This document shows, piece after piece, positions 17,395 to 25,974 of a stretch of 43,877 bases of DNA; within the stretch, counting starts at the first letter, position 1; each line of letters opens with the position of its first letter. The stretch is from an uncultured Fusicatenibacter sp. (GTDB taxonomy: Bacteria > Bacillota > Clostridia > Lachnospirales > Lachnospiraceae), in contig CABUPZ010000016.1 in NCBI GenBank assembly GCA_902493585.1, positions 1 to 43,877 on the forward strand. The letters run 5' to 3'. The notes under the pieces are model-generated. The model was not told the DNA's origin. It worked only from the letters and a program-made list of their open reading frames with translations, and did no database searches. The translations under genes were made by a program, and so were the position numbers.

Positions 17395-17556
17395 AACCCT
17401 CTCCTCCTGTATCCTGTACTTTTTCTTCCTCCGCTGCGTTACTGTTTCGCAAACTGCTACCGTGCAAATTCTTATTTTACAGATTTCTGCTCTCCTTCAC
17501 ATGATTTCAGCAAGTTGCAGAAATAAACAACAAACCATGGAATTTTGACTATTTTT

Positions 17557-17598
17557 ATTATACTTACACTGTTCCGAATTAACAATTGAACAGTTGTT
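17557..17598 (-). promoter_or_regulatory. Promoter and candidate operator of the XRE regulator gene
   Basis: On the minus strand: -35 TTGTTA (17585-17580), a 17-nt spacer, and -10 TATAAT (17562-17557). AACAATTG and CAGTTGTT (17581-17598) form a near-perfect dyad overlapping the -35, as expected for a self-repressing XRE protein. The leader is about 150 nt. Confidence 0.6.
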
Positions 17599-17656
17599 TC
17601 ATTTCCTGTAAAAAAAGTAACTAGCATTCAATTTTTTCTCTCTTGGGATGATTCGG

Positions 17657-17702
17657 AAAACCATTACCAAACATGCTCTAAGCGAAAAGATGTAATGGTT
17701 TT
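17657..17702. repeat. Inverted repeat with long loop
   Basis: AAAACCATTAC (17657-17667) and GTAATGGTTTT (17692-17702) form a perfect 11-bp stem around a 24-nt loop. It is in the ~415-nt non-coding stretch 17395-17809. A 14-bp near-repeat, CAAACA(T/C)GCTCTAA, occurs in its loop and again near 17800. The function is unknown. Confidence 0.5.
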
Positions 17703-17728
17703 GACAGGAATCTGATGATCAAAGTAAA

Positions 17729-17763
17729 AATATGGCGGCATTACCATGTTGGTAAATGCCGCC
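17729..17763 (-). terminator. Hairpin repeat, copy 2; likely terminator of the MmcQ/YjbR gene
   Basis: The same stem as at 16247-16279, in the same orientation. Here, read on the minus strand, it is followed by ATATTTTTAC and lies about 50 nt beyond the stop of the MmcQ/YjbR gene, so it can act as that gene's terminator. Confidence 0.6.
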
Positions 17764-17809
17764 CGTTAAACACGCAGTACTCTCGCAAAAAGCAATTTTC
17801 AAACACGCT

Positions 17810-18145
17810 CTAATACTTTTTTGTAATCAGATCATAACTCTCAGAAATCATCCGCCGGATCTCCTCGTCCGGGATACTGTCATCCAGAATAATGGAATTC
17901 CAGTGTTCTTTGTTCTGATGATACCCCGGCAGCACAGAGGGATAGGTATTCCGCCAGAAATCACGCCACTGCGGATCAACCTTCACATTCACCCAAATCT
18001 GACCGTTACGCTCATAGGTCCAGGCAAATGCCCTCTTATTTTTCCTATATCGCAACAGCACCCAGTTGTCATCATGAAAAGGCGTATCAATATAGGTATC
18101 CGGCAGGGTAAGACCATAATCCAGGACTTCTTTTCTTTCTCTCAT
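17810..18145 (-). CDS. MmcQ/YjbR family protein
   Basis: 111 residues, the usual size for this family of small CyaY-like-fold proteins. Typical family features are an N-terminal helix leading to TPFHDDNWVLLRYRKNKRAF, a beta-sheet region (IWVNVKVDP) and the C-terminal HWNSIILDDSIPDEEIRRMI. Family members are sometimes described as DNA-binding, but a cellular role is not established. The start has GAGGTG 6 nt upstream. It follows the phosphotransferase pseudogene by 57 nt on the same strand. Confidence 0.88.
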   Translation of the reverse strand: MRERKEVLDYGLTLPDTYIDTPFHDDNWVLLRYRKNKRAFAWTYERNGQIWVNVKVDPQWRDFWRNTYPSVLPGYHQNKEHWNSIILDDSIPDEEIRRMISESYDLITKKY

Positions 18146-18202
18146 TGCATCACCTCAACGGTCCGTTTCTCTTTTAACGGACAAATACAAGAATTGATAT
18201 TG

Positions 18203-19019
18203 TCAATAACCTTTGAAATACCAGGTCGGTATGGAATTACGCATATTATCGTACCAGGGAAGCACGTCTTTCGCCTGGTTCAGCATCGTGTCCACTTCTT
18301 TCTGTCCAAAAGGAATAGCCCAGCATACAGCACTGAGTGTGTTACTCGAAATATAAAGCGCCAGCAGCTTCCAGAATTCCAGCGGCACATCGCCGTCAAA
18401 GTATCCGTTTACCATACCGGATGCAAAGATAGGCGCTTTCTGGGTACACCATACGATACGGTTGAATTCCTCCCACGGATCTCCAAAATCGTATCGGTCA
18501 AAATCAATGATCTGCAATTTCCCGTTCCGGTCTATCATCATATTGCCGATGTGGTAATCGCCGTGCTGAAATACCTGAGGTCTGTCTTTGAGCAAGTGGC
18601 GATTCTCGTTTATGTAATCGATGAACGCCTGTCCATTCCCATATTTTACAGGACATTCGCCGTATTCCCTGATCTTACGGTCCATCTTTCGATTGAAGCG
18701 GATCTCCCAGTCCTCCTGCGTTTCAGGCGCCGGTATGGAATGAATCTTCTGCAGGAGGTGTCCTGCTTCCAGACCATATGCATACTGTTCCGTATCAAAT
18801 AATTCCGGAATCCGATCCTCGGCGTCCTCACCGTCGATCCAGGTCTGAAAATATATATACCTTCCTCGCACGTTCCAAACTCTACCGGTTTGCGCTTTTG
18901 TCAAATGGGGTGACACGAAGCAGGTATTTTGTATTGTCCTGCGTTGTGACACAGAATTTCTGATCGCAGGACCAGCCTTTGTTTACGGGGTGTTTGGATG
19001 TAAATTTCATATGCGGCAT
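18203..19019 (-). pseudogene. Aminoglycoside phosphotransferase (APH)-like gene, decayed by deletion and frameshifts
   Basis: The C-terminal ~215 residues are well preserved and include the kinase motif FQHGDYHIGN and the Mg-binding IIDFDRYDFGDP. The true N-terminal part is in another frame: ATG 19019, with AAGGATGG upstream, encodes about 44 residues including a stretch ending YLLRVTPFDKSANR and then hits TAG. A short third-frame piece (EFGTCEEGIYI) follows before the frame of the C-terminal part. An internal deletion of roughly 25-30 residues plus a 1-nt shift explains all three pieces. A 249-residue frame can be read from 18952, but its first ~30 residues do not look like the family. It starts 13 nt after the NUDIX gene in the same operon. 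Confidence 0.8.
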
Positions 19020-19032
19020 GGTTTTTCCATCC

Positions 19033-19419
19033 TTACATCTGTTCCTTGATTTTCTCAATCAATTCCAGGTCCGCAGGAAGCCAGTCCACACTGTCCAGTT
19101 CCTCCCTGGACAGCCATTTTGCCGCTTCATGCTCCTTCAAAACCAGATCCCCGGATACGATTTCCGCCCAAAAACAATCCATGGATAAATGAAACTTCGG
19201 ATAATCGTACTCGACACAGGTTATTTTTTCTCCCACCGAAATCTCAGTGTCCAGCTCTTCCCTGATTTCCCGGATCAGTGCGTTCTCAGGTGTTTCCCCT
19301 TCCTCGATCTTGCCTCCCGGGAATTCCCATCCGTCTTTAAATTCCCCGTAACCACGCTGGGTGGCGAAAATACGGTTTTTGTCCCGGATGATGGCTGCAA
19401 CTACTTTTATTGTCTTCAT
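19033..19419 (-). CDS. NUDIX hydrolase, (deoxy)nucleoside triphosphate pyrophosphohydrolase (MutT-like)
   Basis: 128 residues, normal for MutT-type enzymes. The Nudix box spans residues ~36-58 (begins GKIEEGETPE, ends REIREELDTEI), with the metal-binding REIREE intact; one glycine of the consensus is replaced by Asp. Such enzymes hydrolyse oxidised or non-canonical nucleoside triphosphates to monophosphate and pyrophosphate. The start has GAGAGG 6 nt upstream. It lies 15 nt after the helicase remnant and 13 nt before the phosphotransferase pseudogene, and is the only intact member of that three-gene string. Confidence 0.92.
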   Translation of the reverse strand: MKTIKVVAAIIRDKNRIFATQRGYGEFKDGWEFPGGKIEEGETPENALIREIREELDTEISVGEKITCVEYDYPKFHLSMDCFWAEIVSGDLVLKEHEAAKWLSREELDSVDWLPADLELIEKIKEQM

Positions 19420-19434
19420 TCTCTTTTCCTCTCT

Positions 19435-20421
19435 TTATGCTCCAATAATATATTGATAACTATCGTCCCGAACCGGAATATCCAGCCGCCATTCAATTTC
19501 AACTGCGGTTTTGGTTGTATTTGCCATACAGAATTCTTCTGCATTTCCAGATGCGATCATTCGTCCCAGATAATAAAATTCTTTTGATATTTTATCATCT
19601 TTATTTTTTCGTACAAACAAATGGACATCTATCCCTCGTTCTTTGGCGTGCAGGAAGTTCTGTACATCCTCCGATTCCAACGTCCTTCCTGATTTGGAAA
19701 TTGCAATCAAAGTGTTAGAATTTATAAAATGATCCTCATAATTTGTTGTATCACTGATATCGTCCGATTTATCATAATTGATAAATACCGGCAGCGTCTT
19801 TGTTTTTTTGTCGTACTTATAGCCTCCGATATTCAACGGTACCTCATTATTTTCCCATTTTAACAACCGGCACACATCCTCGTACGTATACTTCTGATAC
19901 AATACAAAATCCGTATCCTGATATCTGCTGCTGTAATTTGCCTGATATCTTGCAATCCCGAATTCAACCAACTCTTTTACAATATCATAGAAATCCGGAT
20001 TTTTCAGCATACTTTCAAAACTTCTGGAAACGCCGTAATCGGTTCCTTCTTTTTCGATGAAGATGCAGGAATCATACGTCTTTTTTCCTGCTCCAGACGG
20101 AAATTCATTCGTCATGACATTTACAAGATTTTTACGCCCGCATGAGTCCATGGAAATTCCGTAATCCTGTTGAAGAGATTTTTACATTCTCTCTAAAATT
20201 CCATGGTGATAAATCATAAGACGTCTCAGCATTTCCAACTCCTGAATCCGCTTGCCAGACGCCAGCTTCTTGGATATAAATTCAACGACTTTTTCTTCTT
20301 CCTTTGACAACCATATCTTATATTCCTTCTCATATTTTACAAGAAACTTGTAATACGATCCAAGACTGTTGTTGTCAAAAATGCACCCCACCTCATGACT
20401 TTCATGGAGTAGCTTGTTAAA
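19435..20421 (-). pseudogene. C-terminal remnant of a DUF3427-type helicase protein, with in-frame stop
   Basis: Two open pieces lie in the same frame: 20182-20421 and 19435-20181, separated by a TAA at 20182-20184. Read through the stop, the sequence runs ILERM*KSLQQDYGISMD without shift, so a single nonsense change broke the gene. The second piece matches the DUF3427 domain (YEDVCRLLKWENNEVPLNIG and STTNYEDHFINSNTLIAIS-like core). That domain normally sits at the C terminus of a DEAD/DEAH helicase with an N-terminal phospholipase-D-like domain. The helicase motor is absent: coding similarity stops at a TGA at 20422, where the sequence changes character. This suggests truncation by the adjacent mobile region. 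Some translation of the 238-residue part from 20151 is possible. Confidence 0.72.
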
Positions 20422-20439
20422 TCAACAGATAATATAAAC

Positions 20440-20458
20440 GGGGAGGTTCTCCCTCCCC
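20440..20458. terminator. Short GC hairpin at the edge of the mobile region
   Basis: GGGGAGG and CCTCCCC pair around a short loop; on the plus strand TAAAAATTTTTCTT follows. It lies just beyond the point where the helicase remnant ends. Confidence 0.45.
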
Positions 20459-20940
20459 TAAAAATTTTTCTTAAAACTTACACAAAAAACTTGACAATCC
20501 CTACGATGGGAAGCAGCGGCAGACAGAGGCTTTGATATACCTTTGTTCCGCAAATGACAAGGCTGGCAGGCCGTGCATATCCGCACCGACTGCCAGCCTT
20601 TTTCTGTCGCTTATGCTGCCCCGCAAGGGGCAACCTTTCCTGCCAGAACGCCGCAACCGTAGCCACACTTTACGGGGCGTGCTACAATTCCGGCTGCCAT
20701 CTGATCCACAAAGGTATAACACACTAGACTTTCCGAGGAAAAGTCGTGTGCCAACAGGGATGCTACTCGCCCCTATTGGAAACCCAGAGCCAAAGGAGCT
20801 ATGCCCCTCTGGACACCCCTTTATGTTCGTGCAGAGGCCATCTATCCCATCTGGGGCTGTTGGATTTTTCCTGCCCGAACATGAAACCGTCACACAGATT
20901 TAACAGCTTATTTGACCTCAAATCTGTGTTCTGTTTCACT
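20459..20940. other. Long stretch without a convincing gene, with structured segments
   Basis: Open frames exist on both strands here (for example plus 20532-20903 and minus 20501-20893). None has a ribosome site or a recognisable family, and the plus frame runs through the terminator at 20561-20603. A further small hairpin, CCCCGCAAGGGG, occurs near 20618. The segment may hold a small RNA, a decayed gene or an element end. I see no promoter clear enough to annotate. Confidence 0.5.
20561..20603 (+). terminator. Strong rho-independent terminator
   Basis: GGCTGGCAG (20561-20569) and CTGCCAGCC (20590-20598) form a perfect 9-bp stem followed by TTTTT on the plus strand. No plus-strand gene precedes it nearby, so it may end a small RNA or be a relic. 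Confidence 0.7.
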
Positions 20941-20941
20941 G

Positions 20942-23900
20942 TTATGATGCTACTATCTGAACCGCATTCTCACGAATCTGATTTATAGTTGCTATCAATG
21001 CGGTTCTAGTCTTTGCATCAAACAGCTTAATAAAGCTAACAGGTTTGTCAAATGGCGGCTTTGTAAGTTCTGAAACATTTTCCATATACCCGTTTAGCTC
21101 TATGTGATTGATGATTTTTTTCACAAAGGCAATCTGCTTCTGATTTAAGGATTGGTCGTTGATAAAAGCAGAAAATGCCTGCATGGCCGCCTCGTGATCC
21201 AACTTGGCAATTTTACGAACCAGCAGACCAAATGGCGTGTCGCCAAATTCGCGCTTGTAATCTTCTTTGCTCCCAAGTTCGCTTGTCAACACTCGTTCCA
21301 GCTCCTGATAATCGCCCGCAGCCAACGGAATATTGTGGGTCAGCTTGTAAATAGCCAGCGTATTTCCGTGCTCATTGACATAGCGGTTTACTTTGGCACG
21401 GTAGTCTTCAAAGTCATACGCTGTATCCAGTTGAACTCCTTCCTGGCTATCTATAATTGGATCAGTAAGTTTGGTAATAATACGTTTTTGCCCTCCGTCA
21501 TCTTCGTCCAAAAAACGAATCAAACCACGAAGCTCTTTTCGAACCTTTTCAAACAGCAGAATATCATTGGCGTCCCAAAAGGCATCGGTATGGATTTCCT
21601 GTAGAAGCGGCAGCTTTTCCTTAATCTGCGGAATATTCGCCTTGCGCTCCAGCAGAGAAGCAGTGTCACATAACTGCTTTTTGGCATACTTGAAAGCAGG
21701 CATCTGTTCAATATGTGCCAATATCAGCCCGTACATAAAGTTATCAAAACGCTTGGCGAATTCATCCGTTTCTTCCGATTGAACAAGCGGTGCAATCTGT
21801 GTCAGCAACTCGCCTTTATCACCCTCACTGATAGAAAGAAAGGCATCCTGCTTTTTATATTTTTCCACATACTGCATCCGCAATTTTACGGAAATCAACT
21901 CTGGGTTCAGCGCTGTAACTTGCTTATGGCAGGTTTCGACAAGTTCGTTTCGCCATAACTGGTAGATTTCTCCTGCAAAGGTGCTTTCTTGCAAAGCCAT
22001 AGCAATTTTAATCTGCTTGCCGAAAATATTCTCCGACAATGTCTTTGTTTCCCTGGCTTCATATCCTTCCTTGTGTTCCCGGAAATATTCAAAATTGCCG
22101 CAGTAATCGAAAATCAAGAAGCGCCGTTTATCTGTATATGCTCCATCAACCTGATCCACGCAGGATAAGCCCTTACACAAACGGGTGCCACGGCCAATCA
22201 TCTGCCAAAACTTTGCCTTAGAGCGCACCTTCTTAAAAAACACCAGATTGACGCATTCCGGCACATCAATACCAGTGTCCATCATATCCACGGACACGGC
22301 AATATGCGGTTCCTTATCCGGCTGTTTGAAATCATCTATAATGGTCTGAGCATAACTGTCGTCACAAATCACGCGCTGGGCAAATGAACCGTGATACTGA
22401 GGGTAGAGTTTGTTAAACCGCTCCAGAATGAATTCAGCGTGACGTTTATTCTGCGCAAAGATTATGGTTTTACCCAACCGATCTCCACCTGTGACCTTGA
22501 TACCACGCTCCATCAAATCCTGTAAAACCATGTCAACCGTTTTCTCATTAAATACAAATTTGTTCAGAGCTGCGGACGGGATAAAATCCGGCATCATGCC
22601 ATCTTCGATGAAGTCATCTTCGTAACGCCCTTTGTCTTCATCAGACAGGTCATCGTAGGTAATGCCTTCATCCAAAAACTTTGTTTTGACCTCATAATTA
22701 TAGTATGGTACCAGCACATAGTCTTGGTAGACCGCCGTTTCATAATCATAGGCGTAAGTAGGGACACCATGCTCCATCTCAAAGAAATCATAGGTGTTCC
22801 GATCAACATCCGTTTTCGGCGTAGCGGTAAGGCCAACCATCAGAGCATCAAAGTACTCAAAAATCGCCCGGTATTTTTTAAAAATACTCCGGTGACTTTC
22901 ATCAATAATGATTAAATCAAAATGTGCCGGAGTAAACAACTGGCGGCCATCTTTGGATTTCGTATCATCAATGGCGTTGAGGATAGTAGGGTAGGTGGAG
23001 AACACGATGCGGGTGTTCCGGTCATCCTTGTTGGAACACAGATTGCAGAGGGACATATCCGGCAGATACCGCTTAAAGTCATCCCTCGCCTGCTTGACTA
23101 GTGCGGTGCGGTCAGCCAAGAAAAGAATATTCGTGACCCACTTGCCGCGGCTGAGCACATCCGTCAAACTGGAGGCTGTCCTCGTTTTTCCCGTACCAGT
23201 TGCCATTACCAGAAGATGCTTGCGGAAGCCCTGTTCAATCTGCCCGCAAACAGCACGTATAGCCTCTTTTTGGTAGTAGCGATCTGTGATTTTATCATCG
23301 ATGGGAATGCTCATCAAATCTTGTCGTTCCGTGCGGCGGTTCATCAGCTTTTGTAAATCTTCCTTGCTGAACACTCCACTGACTTTGCGCTGGGGGCCGG
23401 ACTGGTCATCCCAGTAATAAGTCTCAAAACCGTTAGTTGTGAACATCATCGGACGGCGACCAAATTTCCGTTCCAAACAATCCGCGTACAAAACCGCTTG
23501 TTTCCGCCCAATATTAGGGTCTTTGCTGGTGCGTTTGGCCTCGATCACTGCCAGCGGAAGGCCGTCTTTGCCAAACAGCACATAGTCGCAGTAGCCCATC
23601 TGGCCCACTACACCGGCCATACCCTGTACAGGATATTCCTCCTGCACATCTGCATCGGTCCCGTCGAATTTCCAGCCCATGAATTTCAAATCTACGTCAA
23701 TATAAATTTTCCGCGTCTGGAACTCAGACAAATCTTCTGGCTGGAAAGATCGCTCCTGCTGATGCTTCTCTTTCTCAGCAGTATATTGGGCTGACATCTG
23801 CTCAATTTGTTTGCGTAGCGCCTCGATCTCTGCTTCTTTTTCGCCCAGTAGGCTTTCCTGCTCTTTGATTTTCCGAGTGTCTACCGCTACTTTTTCAGTA

Positions 23901-24322
23901 GGAATCAGACTTTCGTCAAAGACACGTTCCTGATAATCAGAACCATAACAATAATCGAGCCACTGGACAAACTCAAATAATCCTTTCAAGGAAGCAAGGG
24001 CATCACTGGACTGCACGCTCCGTTCTGTATGTACTGCCAAATTCCCCAGCTTGATGATGAAAGGCAGCTTGCCCCAGGTATTGGAATCTACGGCGAAACG
24101 AAAGGACGGTTCATGGATAAGGGATTGCAGGTTATCCTTGTAGGGCATCTTCATAGTCTTATCCGCCGCATAGACCCACTTAACCGCCAGCTCCAGCGCC
24201 TTTCGGCAGCCGACAGCACACATGGCAGGAGCAGAGGCATAAATTTTTTCGGCTTCCGCACAGGCAGGGGCAAACAACTCATATTCTTTTTTCGTTCTGA
24301 GAAAGCCAAAATTCGACATCAT
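20942..24322 (-). CDS. hsdR: Type I restriction enzyme, R subunit
   Basis: 1126 residues from ATG 24322, which overlaps the upstream partial hsdS stop as ATGA and has AGGAG 5 nt upstream. N terminus: a DUF4145-type helical domain (about 1-140), then a short coiled coil (~150-195). Nuclease domain: Asp246 and E261-A-K263 (in AVIEAKRT) form the PD-ExK site. SF2 motor: Walker A ATGTGKT (374-380), IIIDESH, GLTATPK and the C-terminal RecA motif IGRGTRLCKG. It moves DNA and cuts it when the HsdMS complex finds an unmodified site. It is the last gene of the operon, after the specificity-switching genes. The long intact frame suggests it is active. Confidence 0.95.
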   Translation of the reverse strand: MMSNFGFLRTKKEYELFAPACAEAEKIYASAPAMCAVGCRKALELAVKWVYAADKTMKMPYKDNLQSLIHEPSFRFAVDSNTWGKLPFIIKLGNLAVHTERSVQSSDALASLKGLFEFVQWLDYCYGSDYQERVFDESLIPTEKVAVDTRKIKEQESLLGEKEAEIEALRKQIEQMSAQYTAEKEKHQQERSFQPEDLSEFQTRKIYIDVDLKFMGWKFDGTDADVQEEYPVQGMAGVVGQMGYCDYVLFGKDGLPLAVIEAKRTSKDPNIGRKQAVLYADCLERKFGRRPMMFTTNGFETYYWDDQSGPQRKVSGVFSKEDLQKLMNRRTERQDLMSIPIDDKITDRYYQKEAIRAVCGQIEQGFRKHLLVMATGTGKTRTASSLTDVLSRGKWVTNILFLADRTALVKQARDDFKRYLPDMSLCNLCSNKDDRNTRIVFSTYPTILNAIDDTKSKDGRQLFTPAHFDLIIIDESHRSIFKKYRAIFEYFDALMVGLTATPKTDVDRNTYDFFEMEHGVPTYAYDYETAVYQDYVLVPYYNYEVKTKFLDEGITYDDLSDEDKGRYEDDFIEDGMMPDFIPSAALNKFVFNEKTVDMVLQDLMERGIKVTGGDRLGKTIIFAQNKRHAEFILERFNKLYPQYHGSFAQRVICDDSYAQTIIDDFKQPDKEPHIAVSVDMMDTGIDVPECVNLVFFKKVRSKAKFWQMIGRGTRLCKGLSCVDQVDGAYTDKRRFLIFDYCGNFEYFREHKEGYEARETKTLSENIFGKQIKIAMALQESTFAGEIYQLWRNELVETCHKQVTALNPELISVKLRMQYVEKYKKQDAFLSISEGDKGELLTQIAPLVQSEETDEFAKRFDNFMYGLILAHIEQMPAFKYAKKQLCDTASLLERKANIPQIKEKLPLLQEIHTDAFWDANDILLFEKVRKELRGLIRFLDEDDGGQKRIITKLTDPIIDSQEGVQLDTAYDFEDYRAKVNRYVNEHGNTLAIYKLTHNIPLAAGDYQELERVLTSELGSKEDYKREFGDTPFGLLVRKIAKLDHEAAMQAFSAFINDQSLNQKQIAFVKKIINHIELNGYMENVSELTKPPFDKPVSFIKLFDAKTRTALIATINQIRENAVQIVAS

Positions 24323-24912
24323 AACCACTCCTGTCTAATGCTTTTTTCAAGGTACTGGAAAAATCCAATGCACTTTTCTTGACGATATTTTGATTTGTCG
24401 GTCTGGGCGACGAAGGCGGCAAACTGCTTTTGTAGTATTACTGGTGGGAAAGGAAACACCATTTCAGCTAGTTGTCCCTTACTTAATATCCCTTTAAGAG
24501 CCATGTTAATAGTTCGATGTATCACTGGTTTTGACAATAGCATAAGCCAATAAAGGTAAAGCACTTCATCTTCATTGGGAACAATGGCGTTAATTTGTTG
24601 GTTGAACGCTACGCGGCGGTCTGCTACTGCTACGTTCCCTATACAATTAATACTGCCTGCAATACAAGTCATTAGCAGGCTACCTGCTTCTACAAATCTA
24701 CATTTCTGGAAACCAATTTCCGACAGATATTCTTGCGCTCCTGTTAAAAATGTATACGGAGTATTGATATTATCAGATTTGATCCATTCAATAAATTCTC
24801 CGTAATTTTCCGTTTCAGCACGTGAGGGCGTGTTTCCTGTGATGATTTTGCAACGGCTACCCAGCGGAATCATTGTCCAACCTTTCGGGTTGCTTATCGG
24901 ATCACCAAACAT
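24319..24912 (-). CDS. Partial type I specificity subunit (single target-recognition domain, hsdS')
   Basis: 197 residues, about half a normal HsdS. It begins MFGDPISNPKGW, which matches the middle of the full HsdS (MFGDPMTNPHNL). It therefore carries only one target-recognition domain and a C-terminal spacer with FAAFVAQTDKSK. The last ~20 residues differ from the full-length copy. The ribosome site is poor (only ATCGAG upstream), so it may be a silent donor cassette. If translated it could still act, because single-domain HsdS halves can pair in other systems. It lies on the same strand as hsdS, between the recombinase and hsdR, and begins inside the 31-bp repeat. The TRD sequence differs from that of the full hsdS. 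Confidence 0.82.
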   Translation of the reverse strand: MFGDPISNPKGWTMIPLGSRCKIITGNTPSRAETENYGEFIEWIKSDNINTPYTFLTGAQEYLSEIGFQKCRFVEAGSLLMTCIAGSINCIGNVAVADRRVAFNQQINAIVPNEDEVLYLYWLMLLSKPVIHRTINMALKGILSKGQLAEMVFPFPPVILQKQFAAFVAQTDKSKYRQEKCIGFFQYLEKSIRQEWL

Positions 24913-24929
24913 CTCGATAAATCGGGATT
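24899..24929. repeat. 31-bp perfect direct repeat, copy in partial hsdS
   Basis: Begins GGATCACCAAACATCTCGAT and ends ATCGGGATT. It is identical to 26588-26618 in the full hsdS and in the same orientation. Read on the minus strand it encodes SRFIEMFGD, the junction between spacer and second recognition domain. Its centre is a dyad, ATCTCGAT-AA-ATCGGGAT. Confidence 0.85.
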
Positions 24930-24934
24930 GGCAA

Positions 24935-25930
24935 TCAGCCGATGTATTTTCTATGAGAAATCTTTACATTGTTTTGATTGACCATCGCATATTGCATAGT
25001 TGTATCAATTTTTGCGTGACCGAGCAATCTCTGCACCTGTTCAATCGGCATTCCTTTGTCGATTGCGCGCGTTGCTAGTGTACGTCGGAATTTATGCGGA
25101 TGTACTTTAGAGATACCTAATCGCTTGCCCAACTCACGCAGTCTAATCTCAACGCCGCTGATCTCCAGCCGATTAAAGGGGCGCATTAACGAAACAAACA
25201 AAGCGGGATTTTCATCTGTTCTGCTATCCAAATAATTTTTCAGATGAATTTTGGTGCGGGCATCAAAATATACAGGACGTTCTTTGCTCCCTTTGCCAAA
25301 GACCACGCACTCCCGATTCTCAAAGTCAATATCGGCGCGATTCAACCGCACCAGTTCTCCGACACGCATTCCTGTTGATGCCAACAGGTCAATCAACGCC
25401 AGATCACGCAGGCAGCCGCACTGATCCCGCATGATTTCCAACGATTCATCTGAATAGGTTTCTTTGACGGTCTTGCTCGATTTGATTTTGTGAATCCGGC
25501 GCACAGGACTTTTTATGATGTAGTTTTCGTCTTCCAGCCAGGCAAAAAAACTGGAAAGAATTCGCCGTATGTTATCAATATTCCCCTTGCTGCATTGGCT
25601 TGCCTGCTGATAATCAGATAAGTAGTTGCGCAAATCATCCGTCCTCATATGCGTTACGTGCAATGTGATCGCAGTAAACATTCGCAAAATCGTAGTGTTG
25701 TAATACTTTAATGTCTTTTCACTGCATCCCTCCACACGTTTGGCTGAAATGAACATTTCCAGCAGTTCCTTATTGGTTTCTTTCTCCTGCAACCGTTCCT
25801 CTTCGGATGAAGGGGAAATTTGTACTCCCCAAAAGCAGTGCGTCAGCACTTCTTGTAATTGCTCCATCTGCGAATTGTCCAAATAGGGAAGCATTTTCCG
25901 TGTGATTTCGGTAATCAGTTGTTCTTTCAT
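24935..25930 (-). CDS. Tyrosine recombinase/integrase within the hsd operon
   Basis: 331 residues from ATG 25930 with AAAAGGAG 9 nt upstream; a longer frame to 25957 is less likely. The N-terminal SAM-like DNA-binding domain spans about 50-150. The catalytic set is complete: Arg189 (STGMRVGEL), Lys213/216, His279 and Arg282 (HPHKFRR), His305 (LLGHAKIDTT) and the nucleophile Tyr314 (MQYAM). Such XerC/D-like enzymes inside hsd loci exchange specificity domains between hsdS genes. It sits between the two hsdS genes, 5 nt from the 31-bp repeat. Its ribosome site lies in the loop of a small hairpin. Confidence 0.92.
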   Translation of the reverse strand: MKEQLITEITRKMLPYLDNSQMEQLQEVLTHCFWGVQISPSSEEERLQEKETNKELLEMFISAKRVEGCSEKTLKYYNTTILRMFTAITLHVTHMRTDDLRNYLSDYQQASQCSKGNIDNIRRILSSFFAWLEDENYIIKSPVRRIHKIKSSKTVKETYSDESLEIMRDQCGCLRDLALIDLLASTGMRVGELVRLNRADIDFENRECVVFGKGSKERPVYFDARTKIHLKNYLDSRTDENPALFVSLMRPFNRLEISGVEIRLRELGKRLGISKVHPHKFRRTLATRAIDKGMPIEQVQRLLGHAKIDTTMQYAMVNQNNVKISHRKYIG

Positions 25931-25931
25931 A

Positions 25932-25954
25932 GTGGTACACTCCTTTTGTACCAC
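25932..25954 (-). promoter_or_regulatory. Hairpin enclosing the recombinase ribosome binding site
   Basis: GTGGTAC (25932-25938) and GTACCAC (25948-25954) form a 7-bp stem, with AAAAGGAG in the loop and the start codon directly after. It could limit translation of the recombinase or bind a protein. Inferred from sequence only. Confidence 0.5.
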
Positions 25955-25974
25955 CATCCTTCACCAGCTAAAAC

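Noticed and set aside
20501..20903. Overlapping frames of 123-130 residues on both strands
   Set aside because: No ribosome site, no family, odd composition, and the plus frame passes through a strong terminator.
24319..24440. Frameshift at the C terminus of the partial hsdS
   Set aside because: The last ~20 residues differ from the full copy, but a shift cannot be shown without homologues; it may be a true variant.
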